From positions 28,658,688 through 28,722,687 of the forward strand of contig JASFAX010000020.1 in assembly GCA_030737875.1 (NCBI GenBank): a stretch of 64,000 nucleotides of DNA, read 5' to 3'. Position 1 is the first letter of the stretch, and every line of letters begins with the position of its first letter. Shown in pieces: positions 11,801 to 22,405 of this stretch. A model generated the notes under the pieces. That model was given only the letters and a program-made list of their open reading frames with translations. It had not been told where the DNA came from and made no database searches. This DNA comes from Allium sativum (lineage: Eukaryota; Streptophyta; Magnoliopsida; Asparagales; Amaryllidaceae). The position numbers and the translations under genes were made by a program.

Positions 11801-13231
11801 AAACACAGGAAATGTAACTGAAAGAAGAAAAGGTTGATTAAGATATAGATAAAATCATGAAACTATGATTAACCACAAAGATTATTAAGAAATTCATATT
11901 ATGGCCCAAAGATATGCGACCTCACATCAGCAGTACATATGTATAATGTGCTAAAAATTAAAAGAAATCATTTTGCATATCAATAGTTCATTAGGCCATA
12001 AAACCATGTATAGAAATTAACGATCGTATGTTTGTTTCCATTTGTTCATCACTAAAAACTATATTGAATTGTATTTATTTGCACTCTTATTCTCTCATAG
12101 GGCACCATCAATCGAAAATAAAGATACGTATTGTATATTATCTTAAAAGTGATATTTTAAACATCCTACTTCCAAAAATCATGTTATTTGTATTTTCGAT
12201 AGCTAATTATATTGAGACTATTAAATGTTGACTAAAAACTGATGTAAAATTCAGGATACTTAATTGTGATATAATTATCCTGCAATAGGAAAAATATATT
12301 TGAGGGATGAAATTGGAAAGAAAAATATGCATATTTAGCATGGGACAAAATTTTAGGACATGCTTTATATGTGCACCAACAATTAAAAGGATTTTGACTT
12401 CATTTTTAAATGACTACAAATCATGCTTCAAAAAATTATTACGTGAACACAATTCTTTTATCCATACTGTCTAATAAGATTTAATCATATAGTGAAAAAA
12501 GTAATAGGAACTTTTGTAATACATAAAATATACACGCATCATACCCAAGTCAAAGTCTTTTTACTGGCGGTAACATAAGAGGTTCTTGGGAAGATAGTGG
12601 TAAGGAGATGGTATGAAGAGTCATGAAACTTTTGATAATATAAAAAGAATTCTACTTGTAATTATCTTAGGTAAAATTTTACTGTACTCTCCATATTTTT
12701 CTACTGTGGGATGACTTACGCTCAATTCGTATTTTTTTTACTAAAATCACAACTATGTGAAAAATGATAGGCACAAATATTATCTTGAATGAAACAATGA
12801 AATTCTAAAAAGGATGTACACCATCTGGTGCTCTTGGAGATTAGTGGTGTGGTATAACTAATACAGTGACTACATTAAAAAATATAACAAAAAAGACACT
12901 AAAATATTACAAATTTGAAACATGCATGCATGCTAATTTGCATTGTATATCCAAAGAAATGAATTATTGACACTACCTAACTTCAGTTTATTTATTGGTC
13001 TAAGTGACTGTAGAATTTCACAAATAAAACATAATAAACTGAAATATGAAATGCATAACAAAATCATGACAAAATAATTAAAAATCAAGGTTTAAAATTA
13101 AGCATTTTTTTTCACCAATATTATTCATGATGATATTGCACTTTGAAGGCAGTGCGCAAGTTGAGTATGAAGAGGGAATGCAGTAATTTCACTTGCAAAA
13201 AGGATAGCATATTCAAAGAATAAGACATACA
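8877..13231. other. AT-rich intergenic DNA, no gene recognised
   Basis: More than 4 kb of AT-rich sequence. Open frames are short (67 codons or fewer) and show no domain. I see no LTR, terminal inverted repeat or RNA gene here. Decayed transposon DNA is likely but not demonstrable. Confidence 0.55.
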
Positions 13232-13239
13232 GAACAAAC

Positions 13240-14118
13240 CATGGTTTGAGATTCCTGCCGGAATCGCGGCCATTTCGGCCTGGCTCTGGCAGTGGCCGAG
13301 ATGGAATCCGATGAATAATTCGGCTCCGATTTGTAGAAAGAAAAAAAACAATCGTTAGGTGAAGTCGAGAGCATAGGATGAAGATGAGGTAGAGCGTTTT
13401 GATCTGAGTTTTTATTTTGAAGCCGTCAGTTTCAAAATTTAGGGTTATGAATTTGGGGCGTTTAGGAAGAAGCAAAGGATGCAAATTATAAAGCACCTGG
13501 CAAGAAGGAGGACTTGAAGTAGAAAGCATGTGATTGTTATTCTTTCAGTATAAAGTTTTAGGTGGGCTGGATCCAAACTCATATAGAACTCTGAGCACAA
13601 CTACTTATACGAACATGTTGAAATAATAAATCCTGTAAAATGCTTGTATAGCTGAATTTTGCATACTTTTCATAACGCACATATTTTGTCTGTAATTTAA
13701 AGTATATGGCTATAATTTATGCTAATATTCAACATTTATAAGGATATTTAGCTATGTATGTTAAAAAAGAAACCAAAATTGCTAGAATGAAATTAAAGTG
13801 GGATTGTCGAAATTAACGAAATGATATCAAAAAATTAAAATCTATCACTGATGGAAACTGAAACGGAAACCAAAATTTTGAACTTTGCTTTTGAAATTAA
13901 ACATTTATGTTGTATCTATTGTATTCTCTATGTAATTCGAATAATTTAACAAAATTGATTATTAGTGTTTGCATATTTATTTGTGTATTTATTAAAAAAT
14001 GTACCGGAATTGACAAATCGGAAATAAACCGGATTTACCGGAATTTCCGGAATAGGACCGGAATTTTAAATTTTCTACGTGACCGGAATGGAAACGGAAA
14101 CCGGGATTTCGAACCTTG
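13240..14118. mobile_element. hAT-like non-autonomous element
   Basis: The left end CATGGTTTGAGATTC and the complement of the right end, CAAGGTTCGAAATCC, are imperfect terminal inverted repeats. The flanks give an 8-bp duplication, GAACAAAC (13232-13239) and GTACAAAC (14119-14126), 7 of 8 identical, as for hAT. The 879-bp interior encodes no transposase. The 134-codon minus-strand frame inside (13125-13529) crosses the left boundary and is probably not a gene. The right part carries repeated GGAAACGGAAACC and CCGGAAT motifs. Confidence 0.65.
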
Positions 14119-14126
14119 GTACAAAC

Positions 14127-14831
14127 TTGAGGGAGATTGTTTCAAATAATATACAAAGAAAAGTCCTAGTGTTAGCATAAGATACCATTGTTGTGGCAAA
14201 TTACAATAGCAGTATCCAAAACTGTAACATGAGTATTTGTCGGATGAACATTACATTTGAAGTATGTTTCTCAATTAGATTAAAAAATTCATGCTTGTAA
14301 GATGAACTGATATCATGATGTAGGTAGAAGGAATACACAAACGCATAATACACGTGTGATTTTAACCCAATTATTCTAAAACAAATTCAGCATTTAAGTA
14401 TTGCAGGGAAGATAGGACTGACTATTAGTTATAGAGTGCAGACCTTTATCTTTGCTTTTGGTACAAAAGAAACTAGAACTTGTTTTCCTGCATAATAAAA
14501 TTCCCAGATGGATTTATCAAAATTTAAACTTTAAAGTCAAAATTAAAAGAGTAGCATGAAGTACTCTATTATCCTACTTTATGAACTAAGCTAATCAAAA
14601 ATTAAAAGATCAAAAGAATGAAGAATGTTTTTTAGTTAAGTCGGATTGGATTGGATTTCCTTGGTCAAGGTAGAACAGCGTAGAGCAGAGAAGGAAGGAG
14701 CGTAGGCCAAACAGGATCGGTTCGGGTAACCCCGATCCGTTCCCCTAATTTGCAGTACTTCCGATTCGAACCCAGAGAATTGAAGTAGCAGCGGTTACAG
14801 CCCGTGTTTCCTTAAAACTCAGAGCGGTTAT
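14127..14831. other. Flank of the SIRE insertion; probably holds the start of Gypsy element A
   Basis: The SIRE element (TSD GTTAT) splits the LTR of element A, whose right part resumes at 25411. The left part of that LTR must therefore lie at the right of this interval, but its TG start cannot be fixed because A's 3' LTR is outside the window. No gene is recognised; 14650-14831 is less AT-rich than what precedes it. Confidence 0.45.
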
Positions 14832-15036
14832 TGTTGAGTCAACGGTTTCAATGCTTATTTTGATTAATGACAAGAAGGAGCTTCATGATCGAGAAAAAGG
14901 AGACTCAATGTTTTATAGGTTAGAAGATGGTTATTTAGAGTTATTTATGTTAAAATCTATCCTCAAATAATCATACTTCTTATTCTCTTCAAAAGTATAC
15001 ATGAAAACTCATTTTTTATGTATGTTGAAAAAAACC

Positions 15037-15261
15037 TGTCAACCTGTTAAATTTAACAGGTCAACAACTTTTTAAACTTAACAGGTCAACCTGTTAAAAT
15101 TAACAGGTCAACAGCTTTTTAAACTTAACAGGTCAACCTGTTAAAATTAACAGGTCAACAGTTTTTAAACTTAACAGGTCAACCTGTTAAAATTAACAGG
15201 TCAACAGTTTTTTGAAATAACGGTCAAAAACCTGTCAACCTATTAATTTTTCCTGTCGACC
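15037..15261 (+). promoter_or_regulatory. Array of paired GGTCAAC (W-box-like) motifs upstream of the TATA box
   Basis: Five pairs of GTCAAC or GTCGAC sites, with partners starting at 15037/15059, 15084/15106, 15131/15153, 15177/15199 and 15233/15254: 22, 22, 22, 22 and 21 bp apart. Most intervening DNA is palindromic (CCTGTTA-AAAT-TAACAGG). The reverse complement of GGTCAA is TTGACC, the W-box core bound by WRKY factors. The array ends about 120 bp before the TATA box, so a role as an LTR enhancer is inferred, not shown. The 3' LTR repeats it at about 24401-24628. Confidence 0.6.
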
Positions 15262-15667
15262 TATTTTTGAATTTCATGAAGGGTCATCTTCTTTCTTGAA
15301 AAGTTGCATCCATTTCTCTTCATTTAAATCATTTCTTTTGATTGTAACTTTTCACCAACAATTGCAACTTCTCAATTACTATAAATACATCAGTTTTCAA
15401 TCAATCAAATTACCGAATTTTCTCTCCATTCTCTGATCTATATTGTATTATTCTTAGCATTCTAAAAGCACTCAAAAGCATTCAATTATCGTTTGAATCT
15501 CCAAGCATATTTAACACACTTGTGATTCAACTCGATAATACACTTTCAAATCTTTGCAAACATCAATATATATTTGAGGATAAGATTATAGGAAGGTTGT
15601 ACTCAATCATTGACTAATCAGTCTTGAAGAAAGAACACATTCAAGGTCAAACTCTTGTAATCGTCTT

Positions 15668-15750
15668 GTGGGTAAGCTTGTAGCCCGTGAAATCAAGTGG
15701 GTAAGCTTGTAGCCCGTGAAATCAAGTGGGTAAACTTGTAGCCCGCAAAT
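15668..15750 (+). repeat. 29-bp triplicate within the LTR
   Basis: Three tandem copies beginning GTGGGTAAGCTTGTAGCCCG at 15668, 15697 and 15726, the third diverged. The same triplicate is in the 3' LTR near 25037-25118. It lies downstream of the TATA box and so is probably transcribed. Confidence 0.85.
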
Positions 15751-16040
15751 CAAGTAGTGTTGTGAACCTGTTCCTCCGGGTGAAGCGAGGGTGTTGATTA
15801 GTAGAAATTCCGAAGAGGAGCTTCGGGACTAGACGTAGGACGGGAAGTCCAAACCAGTATAAAAATCCTGGTGTCGTTACTCTACTTTACTTTATCTACA
15901 ACATTTATATTTGTCAGTGATATATTTCTTGTTTGCGAATTTTTACCTGCGTAGCTATTGAATAGCTTAAGTTATCACATACATTCCGCATAGCCATATT
16001 ATAGATCCTGCACAACTCGTACACACTCGGACTTTTCTCT

Positions 16041-16058
16041 TGGTATCAGAGCAAGGTC
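16041..16058 (+). other. Primer-binding site of the SIRE element
   Basis: TGGTATCAGAGCAAGGTC, two bases after the LTR; complementary to the initiator tRNA-Met 3' end in its first 12 bases. Confidence 0.92.
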
Positions 16059-16100
16059 ATCATCAAACTGTGACACAGTTATTTGATATATTCTAGTAAT

Positions 16101-17636
16101 ATGGCAAATAACGCAAGTACATGTAACACCACTTACACTGAAGGTCAATCGACACAAAGACCTCCTTTCTTTAATGGCCTAAACTATAGCTATTGGGCAA
16201 CACGTATGGCTTTTTATATGCAATCAACATGTTATGATGCTTGGAATGCTACTCAAAAAGAAATAGTTAATCCAACAACTGAGTATGCAGAATGGACTTC
16301 TGCTGAGAAAACAGTAGCAGCTGTAAATGCAAAAGCAATAAATATGTTGTTTTGTGCATTAGACTAAAATGAGTATAACCGTGTTAGTATCTGTACCACT
16401 GCTTATCAAATTTGGCAAACACTAAAGATCACTCATGAAGGTACTAACAAGGTTAAACAAACAAAAATAGCTTTGTTGAATAGTCAATTTCAAAATTTTA
16501 AAATGAAGCCAAATGAAACAATCAATGAGATGTATTCAAGGTTTCAAACTATTCATCATGCTCTTATTGGGTTAGGGCAAAAATACTCTGACTTTGATGT
16601 AGTTTCAACAGTCCTACATTCACTGACTAATGAATGGGAAGGAAAAGTATTAGCCATAGAAGAAGCTAATGATCTTTCCACCATGAAGCCAGATGAATTG
16701 ATATGAAATCTTATGTCCTATGAAGCTAACTTGCAGGCTTGAAAAGAACAAAAAGAAGAAAAGAAAAATGTAGCTTTTCATGCTGATGAAAACATCTCAG
16801 ATTCCAAAGATGAGGATCTAGCATTCATTGCAAAAGGATTCAAAAAATTGTTAAAGCAACGAAAAGCTAGTCGATACAACAGAAAGAAGTTCGGATCAAA
16901 CAGACCATCATCATCGAATGTAGAATGCTTTAACTGTCATAAGAAGGAACAAATGCAAAAGGATTGTCCGGAACAAAAGAAGAAGACAGAAAATGATAAG
17001 TTCAAAAACAAAAAGGACAAGTCAAAGAAACGGGCATTCTCAGTAACTTGGGATGATTCAGATTCATCTTCATCCGAAAGTGAAAGCGACTCAGATAATG
17101 AACAAGGAAATATATGCTTTATGGCTAAAGAAGATGAGGTACAAATTCCTTCTTTTGAAGAAGTTCTTGATATAAATGTTGAGTTGATATATAAATTTAA
17201 AGATATGAAACGACAATGCAAACAAGCTAGAGCTGATTTAAGTAGAGTAGAATTTGAACGAGATATGTTAAAAGGTGAAAAGAAAATATTAGAAGAGGAA
17301 CTTGAAAAAGCTCAAGAATCATCATCTAATATTGACTCTCAACTATCTCTTTTGTCTCAAGAAATTAAAGTTCAAAAAGAGAAGAATGATGCTCTTACTA
17401 CTGAGAATCATGAGTTTAAAGCAAAAGTTAAATCTCTAGATCTTGAAAAAGCTAGTTTACAAACAAAGTTAGACGATATTACTAAAAATGTTTCTAACTT
17501 TAACAAAGGTCGAGAAAATTTGACAAAAATTATTAAAAGTTCACAATCAACTACAAATAAGCAAGGGTTGGGATATAAGAAACAAGTTATCAAGAAACAT
17601 CTTGGTAAAAGAAAAAGGAAAAATAAGGAAGTATAA
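16101..17636 (+). pseudogene. SIRE gag with coiled-coil extension, broken
   Basis: The ATG at 16101 (MANNAS) is chosen over one at 16083 because the family motif PPFFNGLNYSYW follows it closely. The UBN2-type capsid region (GTNKVKQTK, MFSRFQT-like) runs to about 16740. A zinc knuckle lies at 16928-16970, where CFNCHKKEQMQKDC has Gln in place of the zinc-binding His, so it is probably inactive. After it come a Lys-rich stretch, a Ser/Asp/Glu stretch and a long heptad-like coiled coil (about 17155-17520). In-frame stops lie at 16365, 16704, near 16742 and at 17634. The long coiled-coil tail is characteristic of SIRE-lineage Gag. Confidence 0.88.
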
Positions 17637-18341
17637 AAAACTGAAGCTAAGAAAAATCTTAGTTTATTATATTCCAAACCAAAACCGATTGTGAAATCTC
17701 AAAAGAAGAATGTCAAATCTATAAAAGTATGGGTTCCTAAAACAAATAATAGTTTTATTAGAAACAAGTACATTCAAAACTTTTTGAGTATTGTGCATCA
17801 TAATCCAAGTTATTTGTATAAAGGGGATACCGGACCCGTATGGGTTTGGACTCCTAAGACCTAACTCTTAGGACCCTATAAAAAGTGGGTACCATGGACT
17901 TAACTTTATTTTTTGCAGGTCCCACTTAAGAAAAGAGGAAAGTGGATACTGGACAGTGGTTTCTCGAAGCATATGACTGGAGACAAGAGCTTATTAACAA
18001 ATATTACTTATTCGAATGGTGGCTCAGTCACTTTTGGAGACAATTTAAAAGGCTGTATCATTGTCAAAGGCGATGTGAGCAATTTTGGTACATCTAACTT
18101 ACCTCTTATTACAAATGTCATGTTAGTTAAGAATTTGAAACATAATTTATTAAGTATCAGTCAATTGTGCGACAAAGGTTTTACCATTTCTTTTTCGGAT
18201 AATAAATGTAGTATTTTAGATAAAGATCAAAATATAGCTTTTGAAGGACATAGAGATAGAAACATCAATATTCTGAATATGAATATCAATCATAATTCAG
18301 ATATGTGTCTTGTAGCAAATGATAATGATCCATGGCTATGA
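17637..18341 (+). pseudogene. SIRE protease region
   Basis: The protease motif WILDSGFSKHMTGD lies near 17943-17984, with the catalytic Asp-Ser-Gly retained and Phe where Cys is common. HNLLSISQLCDKG follows near 18141. Before it, KVWVPKT-like linker sequence occurs with further stops (about 17862 and 17898). The frame ends in TGA at 18339-18341, at the Trp-rich start of the pre-integrase segment. Confidence 0.85.
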
Positions 18342-19403
18342 CACAAACGTTTCTGTCATATAAACTTCAGAACTATTGACAAGCTAGCCAAGAACGAACT
18401 AGTTAAAGGTTTACCCAAACTTAGCTTTAAAGTTGACAATCTTTGTGACGCATGCCAAGTAGGAAAATTGACAAAATCATCATTTAAATCTAAGAAGGTA
18501 ATATCAACATTACAACAACTTGAGTTACTGCATATGGATTTATTTGGACCTACTCAAATACAATCCATAAATCATAGTCGATATGTGTTTGTAATTGTTG
18601 ATGACTATTCTCGTTATACATGGGTGATTTTCTTGAAAAATAAAAGTGACACGTTTACTCATTTCAAATCCTTCGTCAAGAAAATTCAAAAGTCAAAAGG
18701 ACTTAAGGTTAAGAATATAAAAAGTGATCATGGCGGAGAGTTCGAAAATAATGAATTTGAACATTTTTGTACAAAGAAAGGTATTAATCATAATTTTTCG
18801 TTTCCTCGAACTCCACAACAAAATGGAGTTGTAGAACGGAAAAATCGGACATTACAAGAATGTGCAAGGACATTATTAGATGGAAGTACTTTACCGAAAC
18901 ATTTTTGGGCAGAAGCTGTAGCAACTGCGTGTTATGTTTTGAATCGTGTATCCATTCGACCTCTTACTAAAAATACACCTTATGAATTATTTAATGAAAG
19001 AAAGCAAAATATTTCATACTTCAAAGTTTTTGGTTCAAAATGTTTTATTTTAAACACGAAAGATCATCTTGGTAAATTTGATTCAAAAGCTGATGAAGGA
19101 ATCTTTATTGGTTATTCAGATCGAAGCAAGGCTTATCGTGTATTCAATAAGAGAACTAAAACTATTGAAGAATCACTTTATGTATCTTTTGACGAATTCT
19201 ATAAACCGTCTCATAATATATCGGATGACGAAGAAACTATAGTCACTGATAATCCTACCATCACAAATAATGACTCTGACTCAGAAATTATTGAGAATAT
19301 TCCTCAACCTGTTATTGTACCTTCTCCACCAAGATTTAGATCTCGTCCGAGAATTCTAAGAGATCATCCAGTTCAAAATGTTATTGGAGAAGTAACATCA
19401 TAA
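18342..19403 (+). pseudogene. SIRE integrase
   Basis: HKRFCHINFRTIDKLAKNEL and CDACQVGK form the His/Cys zinc-binding region. The D,D,E core is seen in LLHMDLFGPTQ (about 18526), IKSDHGGEF (about 18718) and PQQNGVVERKNRTLQE (about 18814), so all three catalytic residues are present. The C-terminal part includes GIFIGYSDRSKAYRVFN. The 311-codon open frame from 18468 ends at TAA 19401-19403. It would insert element cDNA, but upstream stops prevent polyprotein synthesis. Confidence 0.9.
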
Positions 19404-20999
19404 ATTAGAACAAGGAGCCAACTTAATCAAATGGGTCATGTTGCGTTTATCTCAAATATCGAACCTAAAAATTCTAAGGAAGCTGCTACTGATGAATACT
19501 GGATCATTGCCATGCAAGAAGAACTAAACCAGTTCGAGCGCAATGATGTATGGGAACTTGTTCCAAGGCCGACTGATCAATCAGTTATAGGAACTAAATG
19601 GGTATATAAAAATAAGGCCGATGAACAAGGGAACATTACTAGAAATAAAGCAAGATTAGAAGCACAATGATATAATCAGGAAGAAGGTATCGATTATGAA
19701 GAAACCTTTGCTCCCATAGCTCGATTAGAAGCTATTCGAATAATACTATCCTTTGCGTGTCATCATGATTTCAAACTTTATCAAATGGATGTCAAAAGTG
19801 CTTTTTTAAATGGGTTTATCAAAGAGAATGTATATGTCGAACAACCTCCTTTGTTCGTACATGAGAAATATCGGGATCATGTATATAAACTTAAGAAAGC
19901 TTTATATGGATTGAAACAAGCACCTCGTGCTTGGTATGAACGATTAAGAAGCTATCTCATAGATTCTGGATTTCAAATTGGAAAAGTTGATCAGACTTTA
20001 TTCATTAAACATTCTCGAAAAGATATATTAGTTATCCAAATATATATAGATGACATTATCTTTGGTTCAACAAATGATGAACTTTGCAAAGAATTTGCAA
20101 ATATTATGACCAAAGAATTTGAAATGTCACATATGGGAGAACTATCATATTTCCTCGGTCTTCAAATCAAACAGCTTTCAAATGGTATTTTTATCAATCA
20201 AGAAAAATATTGAGGAAATCTAGTTAAACGCTTCGGACTAGAAAATACCTCTGGTAAACCAACTCCTATGAGTACGACTACACATCTTGAAAAAGGCGAA
20301 TTTGGAAAGAATGTTGACCAGAAGTTATATCGAAGCATGATCGGTTCTCTCCTGTATCTTACGGCAAGTCATCCTGATATTATGATGAGTGTTTGTTTAT
20401 GTGTAAGGTTTCAAGCTAATCCTAAAGAATCACATTTACGAGCTGTGAAACGTATTATACGATATCTTAATAAAACCAAAGATTTTGGTCTTTTCTACCC
20501 TAAAGATTGTTCATTTGAATTAGTGTCATATAGCGATGCTGATTTTGGTGGCTCTCGCACGGATAGAAAGAGTACAAGTGGTACGTGCCATTTTATTGGA
20601 AAATCACTTGTCTCTTGGTTTAGTAAGAAACAAAATCGCGTTTCGCTCTCAACATGTGAAGCTGAATACATATCAGCAGCACTAGCTTGTACTCAAGTCT
20701 TATATATGCAGCAAACACTTCGAGACTTTAATATTCATTTATCAAACTCCGTCATATATTGTGATAACACAAGTGCAATAAATTTATCAAAAAACCCAGT
20801 CAATCATTCCCGAACAAAGCACATTGATATTCGACATCATTTCTTACGAGACAATATTGAAAAAGGGACAATATGTCTCGAATATGTCCCGACTGACAAC
20901 CAGTTAGCAGATATTTTTACCAAGCCTCTACTCGAATCTATTTTTATCTCTTTACGTAGAGAGCTCGGCTTGATTTCTAGAAACGAACTTGGTGTATAA
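19404..20999 (+). pseudogene. SIRE reverse transcriptase-RNase H
   Basis: RT signatures: [39 protein letters not shown] and the catalytic YIDDIIF at about 20043 (Ile in the usual Val position, a known Copia variant). RNase H signatures: YSDADFGGS (about 20530), STCEAEYISAALA, CDNTSAINLSKNP and HIDIRHHFLRD, ending in LADIFTKPL and a stop at about 20997. TGA stops at 19668-19670 and 20211-20213 break the frame. Otherwise the domain is full length. Confidence 0.92.
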
Positions 21000-21259
21000 T
21001 ATATAAGTATACATATACACTGTTAGGTTTCTAGCCGATACATTTATTTGTTTTTAAAAACTTAGCTAATTAATAGTCTTTTACTATTTTTAGCAATTCA
21101 TTTTGAGCTTTACAAATTTTTTAGTGGTTCTTATTTCTGAATGTTTTTCATCCATTACTTTCTACTTCATTACAACCTATATATATACATACTCCTTCTA
21201 AATGTTTTTTCGGCATCTCTTTCTAAGAGTCTCGCTTAACATTCATATATTCCTATATA
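21000..21259. other. Post-pol spacer
   Basis: AT-rich non-coding sequence between RNase H and the extra 3' frames of the SIRE element. No motif recognised. Confidence 0.5.
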
Positions 21260-21688
21260 ATGGAACACATTTGTAATAGATGTGCTCAACATTCACATAT
21301 CTCCATCACTAGTTCGGAACCAGAAGAATACTACTCCCCGAAAACACCAGAACATCCACCCGGTTTCCATCCACATTCTCGTACACCGGGAACCACAACA
21401 ACTCCTAAACGAAGCAAGAAAGCACTATTTTGCTCTCCTCGAACAAAGGATAAGATTGACGAAATACATCATTATCAGAAGGAGATGTACTATGAGAAAA
21501 AATTAACAGCTTCTCGTTTGACTTATCTTGAACAAATAGCTTCATTCTTCTGTAGTTCTAACAGGCATAACGTTCATGAGCCAATACATATGCCATCATC
21601 ATCAAGAACACCCAACTCATGGGATAGGAATTACAACAACAATGAAGGAGCAAGCGGAAAATATTATCCCTGGGAACCAAGAAAATGA
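21260..21688 (+). CDS. 142-codon frame of unknown function in the SIRE 3' region
   Basis: Opens with MEHICNRCAQHSH and is open to a TGA at 21686-21688. The composition is hydrophilic: a Pro/His/Ser/Thr-rich first half, KKLTASRLTYLEQIASFF in the middle, and an Asn-rich tail. There is no signal peptide or membrane segment. It lies between RNase H and the env-like frame on the element's strand. I do not recognise it; it could be an upstream exon or accessory protein of the 3' region, or a chance frame. Confidence 0.4.
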   Translation: MEHICNRCAQHSHISITSSEPEEYYSPKTPEHPPGFHPHSRTPGTTTTPKRSKKALFCSPRTKDKIDEIHHYQKEMYYEKKLTASRLTYLEQIASFFCSSNRHNVHEPIHMPSSSRTPNSWDRNYNNNEGASGKYYPWEPRK

Positions 21689-21850
21689 GTTCTTTATATC
21701 GGATCAAAGGAGATGCTTTATAAATTTTTTTTGTAATAATAATGTTTTTATTTCTTACTTCATGTATTTATTATATATTTTTATAATAATACTTTGTTTG
21801 GCTTTGAATTCGATCAACAAAAGGCTGAAAATTCATTTCAATCAAAAAAC

Positions 21851-22262
21851 GGTCGACCGGTAGATAATTTTAGGTTGACCGGTTTGTACACTTTTGATTT
21901 CCAGAGAAATATCTAGGACGACCGGTTGAAAAAAAGATGTTGACCGGTCTCTTGAAACATGAACAGGTTGACCGGTAATAAATTTTGGTCAACCGATTTT
22001 ATGACACAAAAATTTCCAGAGAGTTTTCACGGTCGACCGGTCACAAATTTTATGTCAACCGAAAAAGTTTCAGCAAAATATGAAAAAAATTGTCGACCGA
22101 AATTTTTGCACAGGTCGACCGGTCTCTTACAGTTTTGAAATTCAAAACCATAGAATCAGGTCGACCGGTTACAATTTTATGTCGACCGATTTTAGCATTT
22201 TTTCTTCAATTTCAAACCAGAAACTAATTAGGTTGACCGGTATATTATTTTAGGTCGACCGT
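21851..22262 (+). promoter_or_regulatory. Array of seven paired GGTCGACC motifs
   Basis: Fourteen copies of GGTCGACCGG or close variants (GGTTGACCGG, GGTCAACCGA), in seven pairs starting at 21851/21873, 21916/21938, 21966/21987, 22031/22053, 22091/22113, 22159/22180 and 22231/22253. Partner spacing is 21-22 bp throughout, while pairs are 50-72 bp apart. The core is palindromic and the variants are those produced by CpG deamination. It sits 144 bp before the env-like ATG; a promoter or protein-binding array is inferred. Confidence 0.6.
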
Positions 22263-22405
22263 TTTCAGATTATACTGTTTTTAAACATCCAATAGTCGGT
22301 TCAACCTCCTATATCAACACATTATTTCGTTTTTAACCTCTTCATTACTCAAATCAACACTTTTCTTCAAACCCTAACTCCTCAAATTCCATCACCTTCT
22401 CTTCA

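Larger units (their letters stand above)
14832..16038 (+). repeat. 5' LTR of the SIRE element
   Basis: 1207 bp, starting TGTTGAGTCAAC. The 3' copy ends in CA where this copy has CT. It contains the dimeric GGTCAAC array (15037-15261), a TATA box TATAAATA at 15380-15387 and a 29-bp triplicate at 15668-15750. The pair differs by scattered substitutions from 24198-25405. Confidence 0.95.

Noticed and set aside
13125..13529. 134-codon minus-strand frame
   Set aside because: It crosses the left end of the hAT-like element, has low-complexity Leu/Phe/Ser composition and matches nothing I recognise.
14650..14831. Possible host gene fragment because of higher GC
   Set aside because: No frame or domain; position next to the GTTAT target site makes it more likely to be part of element A's LTR.
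15037..15261. CRISPR-like look of repeats with spacers, also at 21851-22262
   Set aside because: Repeats are palindromic 8-10 bp motifs, spacers are shorter than CRISPR spacers and partly conserved, no cas genes are present, and the genome is a plant.
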